Assembly (NCBI GenBank): GCA_935421135.1
Contig: OW285189.1
Coordinates: 20,338,298 to 20,402,297 of the forward strand
Direction of reading: 5' to 3'
Source: Bugulina stolonifera
Lineage: Eukaryota; Bryozoa; Gymnolaemata; Cheilostomatida; Bugulidae
Length of the DNA: 64,000 bases
This document shows, one piece after another, positions 35,113-47,111 of this stretch. The number at the start of each line of letters is the position of its first letter. The first letter of the stretch is position 1. A program made the translations under genes and the position numbers. The notes below the pieces were generated by a model. That model was not told the origin of the DNA, made no database searches, and saw only the letters and a program-made list of their open reading frames with translations.

Positions 35113-38100
35113 ATGTCAAATAGCGATGCTATTGACTTGTCTACAAACAGCCAGTCACCTACTACTGCACTTCAACCTGATGGAGAAGCAGTAACAAGTG
35201 AACCTGCAGAACTTGTTAAACAAAAGAGAAAGCTTACTGTATTACCCGAATTTCTCCCACCATGCAGGGTTTGTACGGCAACAGCGTCTGGCTATCATTA
35301 TGGTAATAAACAATAAAGTTTTACTATAATGTGTATGGGACTGTTCGTATCAATTAGAAGTTTCATAGATCGTATTTTCACTTCCATTGACATTCCTTCT
35401 GTCTTATCTGGCGTCATTTGGTAATAGGCTAATAGGCCTTTAAGTTGCAATAGCCAGCAACCACCTGAATGAAGTGTCCTTCAAAGGAATAGCGATGACT
35501 TTAATTTAATGGACTGCATTTGTAATGGGACTGCACCACTTAAAATGATTTCTTTGAAATAAAGACGCCTCATTTATCTATGTAAACCATTTTGGTGTCG
35601 TTGTCATTGACCTGTTTCCGCACATCTTGTTTTAGGAGCCAACACTTGCGAGGCCTGCAAGGCATTCTTTTGTCGGTCCATGAATCACAAGTTGGTTTAC
35701 AAACCTTGTCAACTGGGCAATACCTGCGCAAACAATCCAAAAGGAAAGATTTCATGTCCAGATTGCAGGCTAAGGAAATGTGTGCAAATTGGAATGACTA
35801 AAGAAGGTAAGCAGACTCTTTATCATTTAAACCCATAAAAACAAATTCCTAATAGTTACACTTGGAGCTGCAACAAATGTTTTCTAGTTCATAGTCATTG
35901 AACAAATTTAGGTTCATTAGATCAGTTTTTTGGAATTCAGATGTGTTCCAAATGGTTTCCAAGATCAAGTTCTTTCAAACTCTCTAATATACCAATCCTA
36001 ACATTGATCAGTTCACTCGTATAGTGCCGGGTAGTTATTCAAGCTTCAAGCTATCATTCACTGTAAGCCAGTCACCATGTAGTCTTAGAGTGTCTTGAGT
36101 GATTTGATGCCAAAGTCAGATAGTTTTCAGCTATTCACAAAAACTGTCACCATCAATTTGGAAATGAATTCACTGCTGGTGATAGGTCACATGTTCCAAG
36201 AATGTGCTACCTACACTGCGATTCAGTAATAAAATCATTTGAGGCAGACATGGGATCGTCCTACCATCACAGCTGTGCCACACTGGGTCATGAACGATTT
36301 CTTATCAGGCTTTTTTGCCAAAAATGGTTTGGTTTGTTGTGTGACAACCTATTAAACAGTGGCCAATAGGAACGTTTATACACGGGTCTTCTTAGTTGAA
36401 TGCAAGTCAACTATTGATTGAATTAAAAGATTTTTCAACTGCCAGCACGATGAGATTTAACAGCCTTGTAGGTTTGTGATAATAATCATGGTATAGTAGT
36501 CAGCTTTCATTATGTGTAAGGTGGAATAGCATTGAGTTCTATATTTCCATCGTAGATTTGAGATGTAAATTTTAATTTGATGAAATCATTATTTTTCTAA
36601 AACTAAATATTAAATTAATTTATTCATAAGAATATGATTGAGGTTTTTTTATTTCAGGGATTATGAAATATGTTAGTTTGACCAACAATCTGTAATAAAA
36701 TTAAAATCATTTCCTGCGAAAAAGTAACATATTCTATTAGATTGTGACCAAGTAGGACAGTTCAATTTTCCTCCAAGCATTGTCCAATCAAGTGTGTGAC
36801 CAACAAGTGTGTGACCAAAGACTTTGTAAAACCATTCCAGCTGTACGATGTAAAAATGTTGTTGTCCATTTGAACATGGTGCTTACCAAGCTGGACATGT
36901 TTTTGCTAGAATCGGTCATGTGTGGATAGACATTTAGAGTGATTTAGTGAGAGAAAAGCACACCACTCAAGCTGACAGCAGATTTTTACTAACATCAGTC
37001 ATCAACGTATTTTCCCTTCCTGTCGTTACTCAGGTTTTACATGTAGTCATTCAATTCAGTATTACAGTAGGGTGACCTTTTGATACACATTGAGCAGCTC
37101 CATTTCTTCTGTTGGTCTAATTTCCCAGGTGTTAAAAGAGGTCGATATACTTATTTAAAGAGAACTGAAGACACTAAAGAAGTCAATCGAATTCGAGCCG
37201 ACAGAAACGTATGCAGAAATTTTGACCTTCAGCACTGTTTGAATACCTCAGCCATGCTGGTTACACATTTCCATCAGAGTTTTAAGCTATTTATTCGTTG
37301 CTATACCAGCAAGAATGAGATGGACATTAAAGTACAAAAATTAGTTCCGAAACTAGATAATAGCTTTGAGTTAAAACTTTTTCCTGGGTTTAATCCTAAT
37401 GAAGGTGTTGTGAAGTGGTGTGAAACTATAAATCAGCATCTCTCATCTTTAAGCACTTCTGCAAGTGATCAAGAGGCAGAAGCAGCAAAGAAGGCTGCTT
37501 GTGTTATTATTTGCACTGCTTGGGCACTTCAGTTAGAACAACTGTTTACTGAAATAGTTGGCTTCACTAAATCGATACCCGGATTCTCAGATCTAGAAAT
37601 GAGTGATCGGGTGTTATTGCTTAAACAAGGAAGGGCAGAGACTCTACATCTGTTCAGGTAAACTATAAAAATGTAGTGGTTGTAGAAATACTTTCCTACA
37701 AGTACTCCAAGTAATAATCATCTGTTTGTTTTTATCACATCATGGATTACCACTTTGTTCATGCAACTTGTAGGAGGAATGGCTCGAACACAATATTTGC
37801 TGTCTGTGTTCCAAAGCACTGAGGAGGTTTAAATATTATGATAGATTTAGCTTGTAGTAATAGACTATCAATAATGTCCGTGGTACCAATCACAATTCTT
37901 TAATGTGACTGCCCAATAGCAGAGCTAATCGAGGGGCCACCATGGCTCCTAGAGCTGTTATTACAATATCTTAGTCTGATATGGCGCGGAGGGAAAACAT
38001 TCTTTGGGATGAAAACTTCCAGGTCATTGACCGGACCTGAGCCCTCATCCTTGCAGATAACTTGTTTCATTGCTGCAAAACCAGGGTGACTAGTGCTAGA

Positions 38101-40074
38101 CCACTCGGCCACCTACATCTAGAAGCTCACTTGTGCAACAAATTATCCTTTGCAGAAGAAAATATTTCTTCTACAAGCAAACAACTAATTTATGGTCTTC
38201 TTCCAGGCATCCAGCAATCTACGTAGATATAGAATGCATTGTCACTGGTTTCTTTGATACTGGAGACTTGGTTCTGACACCATGGCGTGCTTTACAATTG
38301 GTTACTGGGCCCGACTTTATTGATAGCATGAACGTGTAAGTAATTCATAATCAGTGTGTACACACCGTATATAAAATTGGTCTCTAAACGAGTTCTTCTA
38401 ATAAAAAACTATTTTTGGTAACTCTGATTAACAAATTTTGTAGTTATATGATACTACGAAAGTGTACATGACTACATGTCCTTGTATCAGGAATGTTTGC
38501 TACTATTTTCTACCCAATTTCAAATTGCTTTACAGAACTATATCTAGAATAAACAAGTACTCCCTAAACCTTGAAGACACAGCAGTACTAATAGCATTTA
38601 TCATGTGTACACCTGACAGAGTTGGACTTCAGAGGTCAGATAAAGTAGAGAGACTACAGGATTCCCTGCTACCAGTAAGATGTGTTTCATCTATTCAAGT
38701 CTATATAAGTACATGCACACTGTATATACATTGTAGCTAATTCTTTATTGGTAAATAATCAACACTTATTTGTTCATGTACATCTGGGTTATTGTGCAAT
38801 GTGGATTATCTTCTGACAACCTCAATGTTTAGAAGTATTCAGAGTTTGATCTTGGTGGTGTCATGATCATGAGGTATGTCATCGGTCATGTGTCTCATCA
38901 CTCCACTCAGTGTATGTGACTAATTATTGGTTTATATATTAGTTGGTTGTTGGTCAAATAACTCAGATACTGTAAGGCTTCATAGTGATTGGTTTTACCC
39001 TGTGTGGTAGCTGAATTTCTTGCTTTAGCTAAACATCAATGTTAGGCTATTTATAAATAATCGTTTTTTGAAGGGTATTTCACTAGTGGGAGTAAGAGTA
39101 GTAATCACTATGATTATAACCAGGGTTGGGAATCGCCAATAGCATTCGATATTCAATGGCGATTTTCGTTGGTCTATTCACCATCGATTCCACCTAATCG
39201 TTGGTTTCCAACAAAGCCATCGAAATGCATGTATTCGTTGGTTTTATAGGGTTACAGCTGCATTCGATTGTCACTAAGCTGCTAGTTGATCTGCTAGTAA
39301 TGTTTAGTACAGGAAATAAATAAAAAGCCTCGTAGCTTAGTTCTTATCTTTTTAATAAAAAAATGATGATGAGCTGTTTTATTTAATAATAAAATAATAG
39401 CTTCTGTTTGCAAGCTAGGATAAAATGTGAGTGGCTAGCAATAAATAAGAAATGATAGCCTGGAATTTCTGGCTAAGATTTGCTGTACATATAAATATTT
39501 GGAGGCTAAAAAGAAACATAAAGGTAAAGGAGATAACTCTAAACTATGAGAAAATGCAAATAAAACTGGTAATATTAGGCACAGCTGTTATAACATTTTA
39601 AAGTAATAGACAAAATTAGTAAAGACAATAAATTTCTCCATATACATGTGCATTTTTTAAAATCGTCATCGATTGTAAAATCGATTGGAGTACAATCATT
39701 GATTTGGTAAAGTAACAATCGAATGCTTGTATTCTTTGGTTTCATCAGCAGAATCGAAAATCGAAAATCGAATGCAAAAGTAGATCAAAGTTCCCAACCC
39801 TGATTATAACTGCATAAGTATGTAATACCTCTGTTTGCTTCTGTTTACCTCTATTTTTGCCTAATTTTTATCTAATGAGACGTTTTCTTTGCAGGTTCTG
39901 GAGTACACATTGAAAAAAAACCACCCAGACAACCCAAATATCACTACAGAAATTTTGCTGTTTCTTCCACTGTTGAGGGAACATAATGTCATCAATGGGA
40001 ATGCTCTTAGAAAGGTTCTTAACCATGTGTCACAGGAAGATTACCCTCTTATTTTTGAAATGCTGCTGGAATAG
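35113..40074 (+). CDS. Nuclear receptor C (NR-C), NR1-like, complete six-exon gene
   Basis: Predicted 445-residue nuclear receptor. Exons: 35113-35302, 35636-35806, 37129-37657, 38207-38335, 38536-38674, 39895-40074; all introns GT-AG. The N-terminus has DAIDLSTNSQS and LPEFLPPCRVC. The P-box is CEACKA followed by FFCRS, and the finger 2 Cys spacing is 5-9-2. The extension is KRGRYTYLKRTEDTKEVNRI. The ligand-domain signature is FTKSIPGFSDLEMSDRVLLL; helix 9 region CTPDRVGLQRSDKVERLQDS; helix 10 VLEYTLKKNHPDNPN; AF-2 LIFEMLLE. It differs from NR-B mainly in the exon 3 stretch from LVPKLDNSF to EQLFTEIVG, part of the ligand-binding region. No frameshift or stop is seen, so it should be functional. 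Confidence 0.93.
37874..38116 (-). mobile_element. tRNA-Ser/Leu-like SINE in NR-C intron 3
   Basis: Minus-strand head GTAGGTGGCCGAGTGGTCTA is an A-box of the Ser/Leu type; the B-box region (GAGGGCTCAGGTCC) is altered. The body shares CCCAAAGAATGTTTTCCCTC and AGCTCTGCTATTGGGCAG with the copy at 27455-27680. The NR-B intron lacks it. Confidence 0.78.
39121..39802. mobile_element. hAT-type MITE in NR-C intron 5
   Basis: Termini CAGGGTTGGGAA and TTCCCAACCCTG, flanked by a perfect 8-bp duplication ATTATAAC (39113-39120, 39803-39810). ATCGATT/GAATCGAAAATCG words cluster near both ends. It is non-coding and absent from NR-B intron 5. Confidence 0.9.
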
Positions 40075-40465
40075 AGGTACCCCCAGTCTTCCACACAAAG
40101 GTGTTGAGAGACATGTTGTTACTAATTAGTATTATTTATTATTGAAATGTTTCATATAAATAGATGAACTCTCCATTCAGTAGTTATCAACCTTGTTTTG
40201 GTTTTGTACAGACATGTCATTTATGTTTGATACCAGTTTTAGTAGTAGTTCAGTACCATGTAATTTTCTAGTGTAATTACTCTATTGAACTACATTATGC
40301 AAAATGAATGCAGTATGAACAGACACTTTGAGTTCCTTCTTACAATGAGGGAAGGGCTCAGCATATAGGTAGAGATATGGTTTGGTTGGGGATGTTAATA
40401 TCTAGGTTGAGAGTCTAGTAGACCCAGTGGGACTTGACATGTATGAGTGTGAGTAATAAATAGTA

Positions 40466-43422
40466 CAGAAGCAACCTCCCTTTTTATAAAGATTTCTAGC
40501 AATTGAGGTGGGGCCAGGTATTTTTTGTATAAAACTCTTAATTATACATAAATATTTTGATATGCAAATTTCTACACCTCACATAGTGCCAGTATAGTTG
40601 TTGTGATCAATTGATTTATCGTGCAAGTAAAAATAACAAACATTTGTCAGATCGCCATTGATAAGCCGGAAAAGATTGCTTTAGTGTTAGTGCTCATGCG
40701 TAACGGCAAACACTGTCCAATTAGAAGTGGTTGTGCCTGCGGATTTCTATAGTAACCACAATAACAACAGCTGCACATGGCCAAATAGCAGTTACTAGTA
40801 TTACTAGACATAACTAGTAATACTAGATACATGTAGTTATATTATATATTGTTGTTTAGGATTGCTACTGCTATAATGCCCTAATGGCTATATGAATTGA
40901 GTTGTGGGAGGTTTATAATGTGTTAGACTAAGGTAATACAACAGCTACAACAATGGATAATTGTTTGTTTTACTGCTGTGAAAATATCAAAGACACACCA
41001 GTTATTCTCTTCACCATATTAACCCCCTAAAGTAGGGAATATGTGTGAATGTGTTCTGATGTGCTGCATATAGAAAATTGGTCTCAACATTCACTCAGGG
41101 AGAACTTGTGTCAATTTTCCTAACTAGTATTCTTCAAAATTGATGAAAAAACTGGCTCTAGCAACTAAAAGTCATCAATACTTCATTACTCTAGGTATTT
41201 TGGTGCATGTAATACACCTATATCTATACACACTGTGAAATAAATCAAATAAATTAAAAATTGTCAATTCCACCTACGTTATAATAGTTTATAATAGCTC
41301 TAGGGCAATACCACGTCCTATAGAGCACTTTACCCGACGATATAAAATTGAATATTTATTTATATCTATACACATGTACAGTAGATAATATACCCATACA
41401 TACATGTACATCCTTCTACTATATAACATAGGCTACTTGCAGTATTAGAGAGCAATATTCAATGAATCATGCTACATGCAATGTCAACAGGGAAGTAGAC
41501 CAAAAAGTCGTTGGCTCTCAAATTGGCCATGTATATTCATAAGTAGTGTAATTTATTTATTTCCTGCTTTTAGTACTGAACATAACTAATAGTGGTAGGT
41601 GAAGTAAACTACATAATAATGTTACATTTTGATGTTAAATTGCAAACTATTGTTAAGTGAGTTACATATTCATGCTACACAAGTACATATAATATGTGGT
41701 TATTGCTCTATATTTAAAGTGTGATCAAATTGTCAGATAGATTTAATGAGCCAAACGAAATCATAAAATGACCAAGTCCATCAGAAAGTGTGCATGCTGA
41801 AAGTCCTGTGTCACCATAGGCAAGCATTATTTGCTAATTTATATAAAAAGATCAGACAAAACCATAACCATGCCCACTTAGGAAGTTCCTTACAAACACT
41901 AGCAGTTAAAACAAGTAATCTCTGTACACTGGGCTGTTACTACATGTAGGGGGCCTACTTACAATATGTAGTTGTATCTAGGAAACGTAGATGGGGTATT
42001 GGATAAAATTCATGGGGATCAAGAAGAGAAAAATGCCAAAGAGGAGCCTCAGAGTCAGCATGGTAGACCATGATGATGCCAGATATTAGGAAGAGGCAAG
42101 GTGTTTTTTGATTGAATAACTTACAAAGCATTTTACACAAAAACACATTGTGTGACAGCCTCTAGCTTTCCACATAATTGAAACCATAACTATAGTAACA
42201 CCAAGTAACATGAAAAACTGTAAAGGATAATAATTGGGTATTACAACACACAAACTGCTTGTATAACATTCACATGTACAAGCCGACTAAACCCTGTCTT
42301 CAGGCTACTGACATCCTTGGGTCCCAACTACAGTGCCTATATTATGCATATTCAGTACTATTAATAGGGACATGTATTATAGGCCTATAATTTCAAAAAA
42401 TTATGATTTAATGCTTCTTAACCTCCTAGTAGATATACAAGTAGGCCCTCATATATATGCATCTCGGCTTACATCTATATATCCTAAATATGCAGATGAA
42501 TGCTTATAACTGATTTAACAACAAATACTCCCCTATGGCAATTGCAAGCGTTCACTGGTCACTACAAGAAACATAAACTCATGAAATTGCACACTAGGAA
42601 TTAATACATGTACATGTACATTATCAATTGATTTACCAATCAGTTTCTCAGAGGTGGAGGTGCGGTTCTAAGGTGAACTATCACATTGCCGACTAATCCA
42701 AGCAGCACCTAATTGGCCACTGGATTCCTAGGCTGCATCCTCAGATCCTTGATGCAACATGTTCTGTACCTGCATGCGTATCTAGTAATGTAACCAGAAG
42801 TAATGCATTTCTACCAAGTTTTGAAAGCAATTCTGATGGCAGTATTTACTATTTGAGTGTTTTTATCAACTTCTAAAAGGCCTCTTAGTCTCCGAGGTCA
42901 CTTTAATTTGTATAATATTTTCATTAACTGGATTATTATTGTTGCTGCTCACAACTCTTCATGCCTAGCCTATTGGTGTAGGATGTTAACAAGTAGGAAA
43001 TGTAGATAGAGAGGTGTAGGATAACAGTGTAGAAATCTATGACTTGTATGTTCATAGGAATCTCAAAAGTTCAGTAGCGGATATTAACAGATATTTTTCA
43101 AACTGTTCCTAACTTTATGCTATTTTAAAATGTGTTCCTTTGTTGAATGTTACATTATGTAATTTAAACAGAGTTTCTTAAACACATTAGAAGTGTGTGA
43201 TATCGGTGTCTTGGTTATACATGACAATTTTCGAAATCGATAGAATCTGTACAATAGTACTAAAACTTGCTATTATACCTAGAACTGGCACCTTAGGAGG
43301 TGTAGAAATGTCATATTTGAAATCAGCACAAAATTCTGATCTAGATACATGTCTTTTTATGTGGCCCCACTTCGATTGCTAGAACGGCTATTTTTTTTCA
43401 AGATATCCAGAGGTTGCTTCTG
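40466..43422. mobile_element. 2.96-kb TA-flanked TIR element in the NR-C 3' flank
   Basis: Starts CAGAAGCAACCTC and ends GAGGTTGCTTCTG, with TA on both sides. The inverted similarity extends at least 130 bp inward, including GGTGGGGCCA against TGGCCCCACTT. The NR-B flank reads through the empty site (GAGTATAAGATGTGTTTGAT). I find no transposase frame in about 2.7 kb of interior. The Tc1/mariner assignment rests only on the TA target and is tentative. Confidence 0.8.
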
Positions 43423-44680
43423 TACTAAAATGTTTGATTACTGTTACAGTGTTATATATAACTAGTAAACTATTGTTATATAATTGGTCAAATTTACATT
43501 GGTGCTTGACTGAACAAATAAATATCAAGAGAGGATTACTCTTCACTACAAATTACTTGAGCTAAAACTAAAGTGATCAGGTATTTGATGTGATTATAAG
43601 TCAATTCAACAGTTTCATTTTTATGTTTTCCCAATGGAATTGTAACCATTGAAACTAGGAGGTGCAATGTATATGTAAGCCTAGGCTAGCAGTAACATGC
43701 TGGTGAACCATGTAGCAATCAAATGATTAGCATTAGTACAAAATGCCCCAAAACGGATTTTCATCTGATTTTTGAAGTGTTTTCTGTTATTGGGAATTTT
43801 GGCTGTAATGAGTTGGCATACTGACAATTGCTGGATATTATTATTAGTTAGTTGATGATATTTCTTGTACTCTCACATACTTGTATATTGTCCATTGTTT
43901 TTGTATCTTTATGCAGTCCTTCTAAAAGAGATAATATATAATGTTTCTAGAATATTATTACAATTTTTATACATGTATATTGCTGGATCTTTATCAGTTC
44001 TGACTCAATACCTCATAAGGATTTAGTAGGTCTGTATACAAGTAAATAGGACAGCGCCACTGGCCTGTGTATGATCCAACTCTATTGTTTTGTGTTTTAT
44101 TGGAATTCTCATGTGTGCAAGCTGAGGTGCTATAATATATATGTACAATGTATATGTAACAGTGTGCTTTCTACATGATAATATGTATTAGGTCAACTTT
44201 GACCATCATCATAATCTGTATTTTATCACTGTGATTGAACATCCTTGTTCATCTATAAGCAGTTGACAAACTTATGAGGTATAGTCTATTGGTAAAATTA
44301 CCATCTTCTTGTGTCTATGACCTTTCATGCTATACTTCCCTTGCACAGATTATCTATTTTATATCTTTAGGATCACTGTACATACATGTATTATACTTAC
44401 ATGTAGGTAACCAACTGAGTTGACCTGAAACATAGTTAGTTTCCATCTCTACTACAGCGCATAATAATATGCCCTTTGGTAGAGTATGGTTCTATTCTCT
44501 GTACACAAAAAGTGAATATATTGCAACAATATATTACCACACTGAGCGGCACAAAGCGGGTTTCATAATGTAAATAATTGATGATATGACAACATTATCT
44601 TTATCCACTTATCTCACCACTGGTGACAAGGCAAATTTGGCTCTGACCAGGATATTAACACAGATGTCCTAATATTTCAC

Positions 44681-47111
44681 TGTGGCTGGTAGGGTAACTA
44701 ACCTCAATGCTTGATTGGGGTAACCTACCATCTGTTTTCTTCAACCAACATAACTGTGAATTTTATGCCAGATTTCCACATATTCATTCGATCCATATGC
44801 CAGTGAGAATGGCTTTGGCTGATAGAAATGGTGACAGGATAGGAAAAACAGGAAGAATCACTGTCAAAACCTTCTCCAGTAGTCAGATTATAGGTTATTC
44901 TTCATTGTTTCAATATTGGTCTCAGTTGAGCCATCACCTTGTAGGACCAGGGGCTTTGGCAACACAATAGGCCGCAAAGTGGCACCCAAATTATACTGAA
45001 TTTTAATATCCGTATAATTTCTTGCATTAAAAGCAGTAGGTATCAGGATCTGTGGCAAAAGTTTTTATAGAAGATTGGCATCCCACATTGTAAAGGATCA
45101 TCTCCTCTCGTCTAGTTGACACATCACTTCAAATTATACATTGAGATGGCTAAATCTGAATGTATGAACTGGAATTCAATCTGTTGGGATCAGATATCTG
45201 ACATATAGAGAACAGAACTACTACGATAGCTTGTGCTGTCCAAGAACTAAGTTGGTGGAGATTTGAGAAACATGAAACATGGAAAGAGGGTGTCCTGAGA
45301 TAGCTGTTCCTGTACTTGGTTGTGTTCAGTGTGATGCAGAAATAGTCTATCAAAATATACCCACACCATTATACTCTATTTATATGTATAAATAAATAAT
45401 GGCTACAACTTACAAGCTGTGTGCATATCTACATTCGATTGTATATGTACATGTAAGTTTACAAGCAAAATCGACCTATCAAAACATGGCCCTTACCATA
45501 CCATGTTAGATACCATAACCCATAGGCCTACATTTACATCTTATTATTTGGTTCAATGGAGTTTCAATTTGGCAGAAATCACACAAATAGAAATTAAAAT
45601 TAGAGTATTGTATTTGTATGCATACATGCATGTTTTATATTACTTCTTTTATGCCCACACATGCAGTAAAACAACATAGGCAGACATAATTTGAAGAGGG
45701 TAGCCCACATCAGAGCCACTCAATGGCTCTGGCCCACATGACTACTTATGTTATACATACATGTACTAGCTAATAGCAAATAGAGAGCAAACAGTACCTA
45801 CTAGCAACAATTATGAAGTAATTTACAGTGCTATATCAACTTTTACATGTTCCTACCCTATTGAATAGAAGGGAGGCTACACTTAGCCTGTGACTTCCAT
45901 TTTAAAAGCTACGGCAGTGTTGCAAAATACAATATTGCCCTTGAGCAGACCAAAGATTGTAGAACTGTTTGTTTTTATTGTTATCTGGTAACAATTACAA
46001 GATATACCTGTTAAAATGTATTTGTGTATATAAATGTATAAGTACATACAGTATATAAAATATAATATAATATAACACAGTGTATAAGTTATGTTGTAAG
46101 TTAGGACACAGTATCTCTAAAAATACATTTTTAACTATAAAAACTACATGTATGTCTGTAAAAAATAACATTAATTGTTTAAAATAGAGCAAACTGCACA
46201 GAAAATATAGCTAATATTATAGTAAACTATACATTGTCATGGACCCTTCAGCAATTAGTTAGATTATTCTGGTTTGATCTATTAATGAAAACTTCTCTAT
46301 ACTAAAATACAAGTGATGCAGTCGACGGAAGGATGCATCTTATGGAAATATAATAGTAAAACATATTCACTTGAGCCTCATATAATTCGAGGATAATAAC
46401 AATAACAGGAGATCTATCTTAGGATTAGTGAAGGGTTTAGTTATTGTAGATATAATACTAATCTCACCAATATATAGCAGACACTGACTACCAACTAGCT
46501 CATACTAGGGACACATCATTTAAGAAATCAGATTCAACTGACTTAATAAATTATCATATATAGTTCTATGAGTCTTTATACCAACATCCTGTTTCTAGAT
46601 ACACTGTTTTAATACTTGATCTCTGTTCCAATTTGTGGCCCTTGTAGTGGCCGATAGGAAACAAATGTGTACCTGCTACCTGCAACAAATCATGAAAATA
46701 CTCTGTTAGTATATATCCGTGAAGTAAAAAGTACAAATGAGGAGGGACCAGTATTTCATTAGCCAGGGTCACCTGGTTTCAACAATTACAGTCAGCATCC
46801 CAAGGAGAGAATATTTACAGTCAGCAACACCACAAGTCATTGTGTCAACAATTACAGCCAATATCACATGGTGTTGCAATAGCCAACTCCACATCAAAAA
46901 TTGTGCAATTCTACAATCTTACTAAAAAGCATGAGTTGTATTTATACTTGGCAGGCTGATGGGGAATGGCTTATAACATAAATTATTTTTTATACAATGA
47001 AATCTAAATATTTTGGTTTGTATTGCTCTTAGGGTAGGCATAATAGGTGGTTTTGTTTTGAAAGAAATTGATATAAAGTAGACACCTTAGTGGTAGAAGA
47101 CGGAGCAATCT
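44681..47111. other. Intergenic between NR-C and NR-D
   Basis: Mostly featureless AT-rich DNA. Around 44930-45060 the minus strand is open for about 45 codons (IKIQYNLGATLRPIVLPKP) but then hits stops; no family is recognised. Nothing else is supported. Confidence 0.35.

Larger units (their letters stand above)
35011..44680 (+). repeat. Segmental duplication unit carrying NR-C
   Basis: Collinear with 23262-30075. It is longer because of C-specific insertions: a SINE at about 37874-38116, a hAT element at 39121-39802 and a 2.96-kb TIR element at 40466-43422. Homology stops at CTAATATTTCAC (44680). Confidence 0.88.

Noticed and set aside
44707..44970. 87-codon ORF downstream of NR-C
   Set aside because: Unrecognised in either strand; the opposite strand is also partly open, then broken by stops. 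Left as unannotated intergenic DNA.
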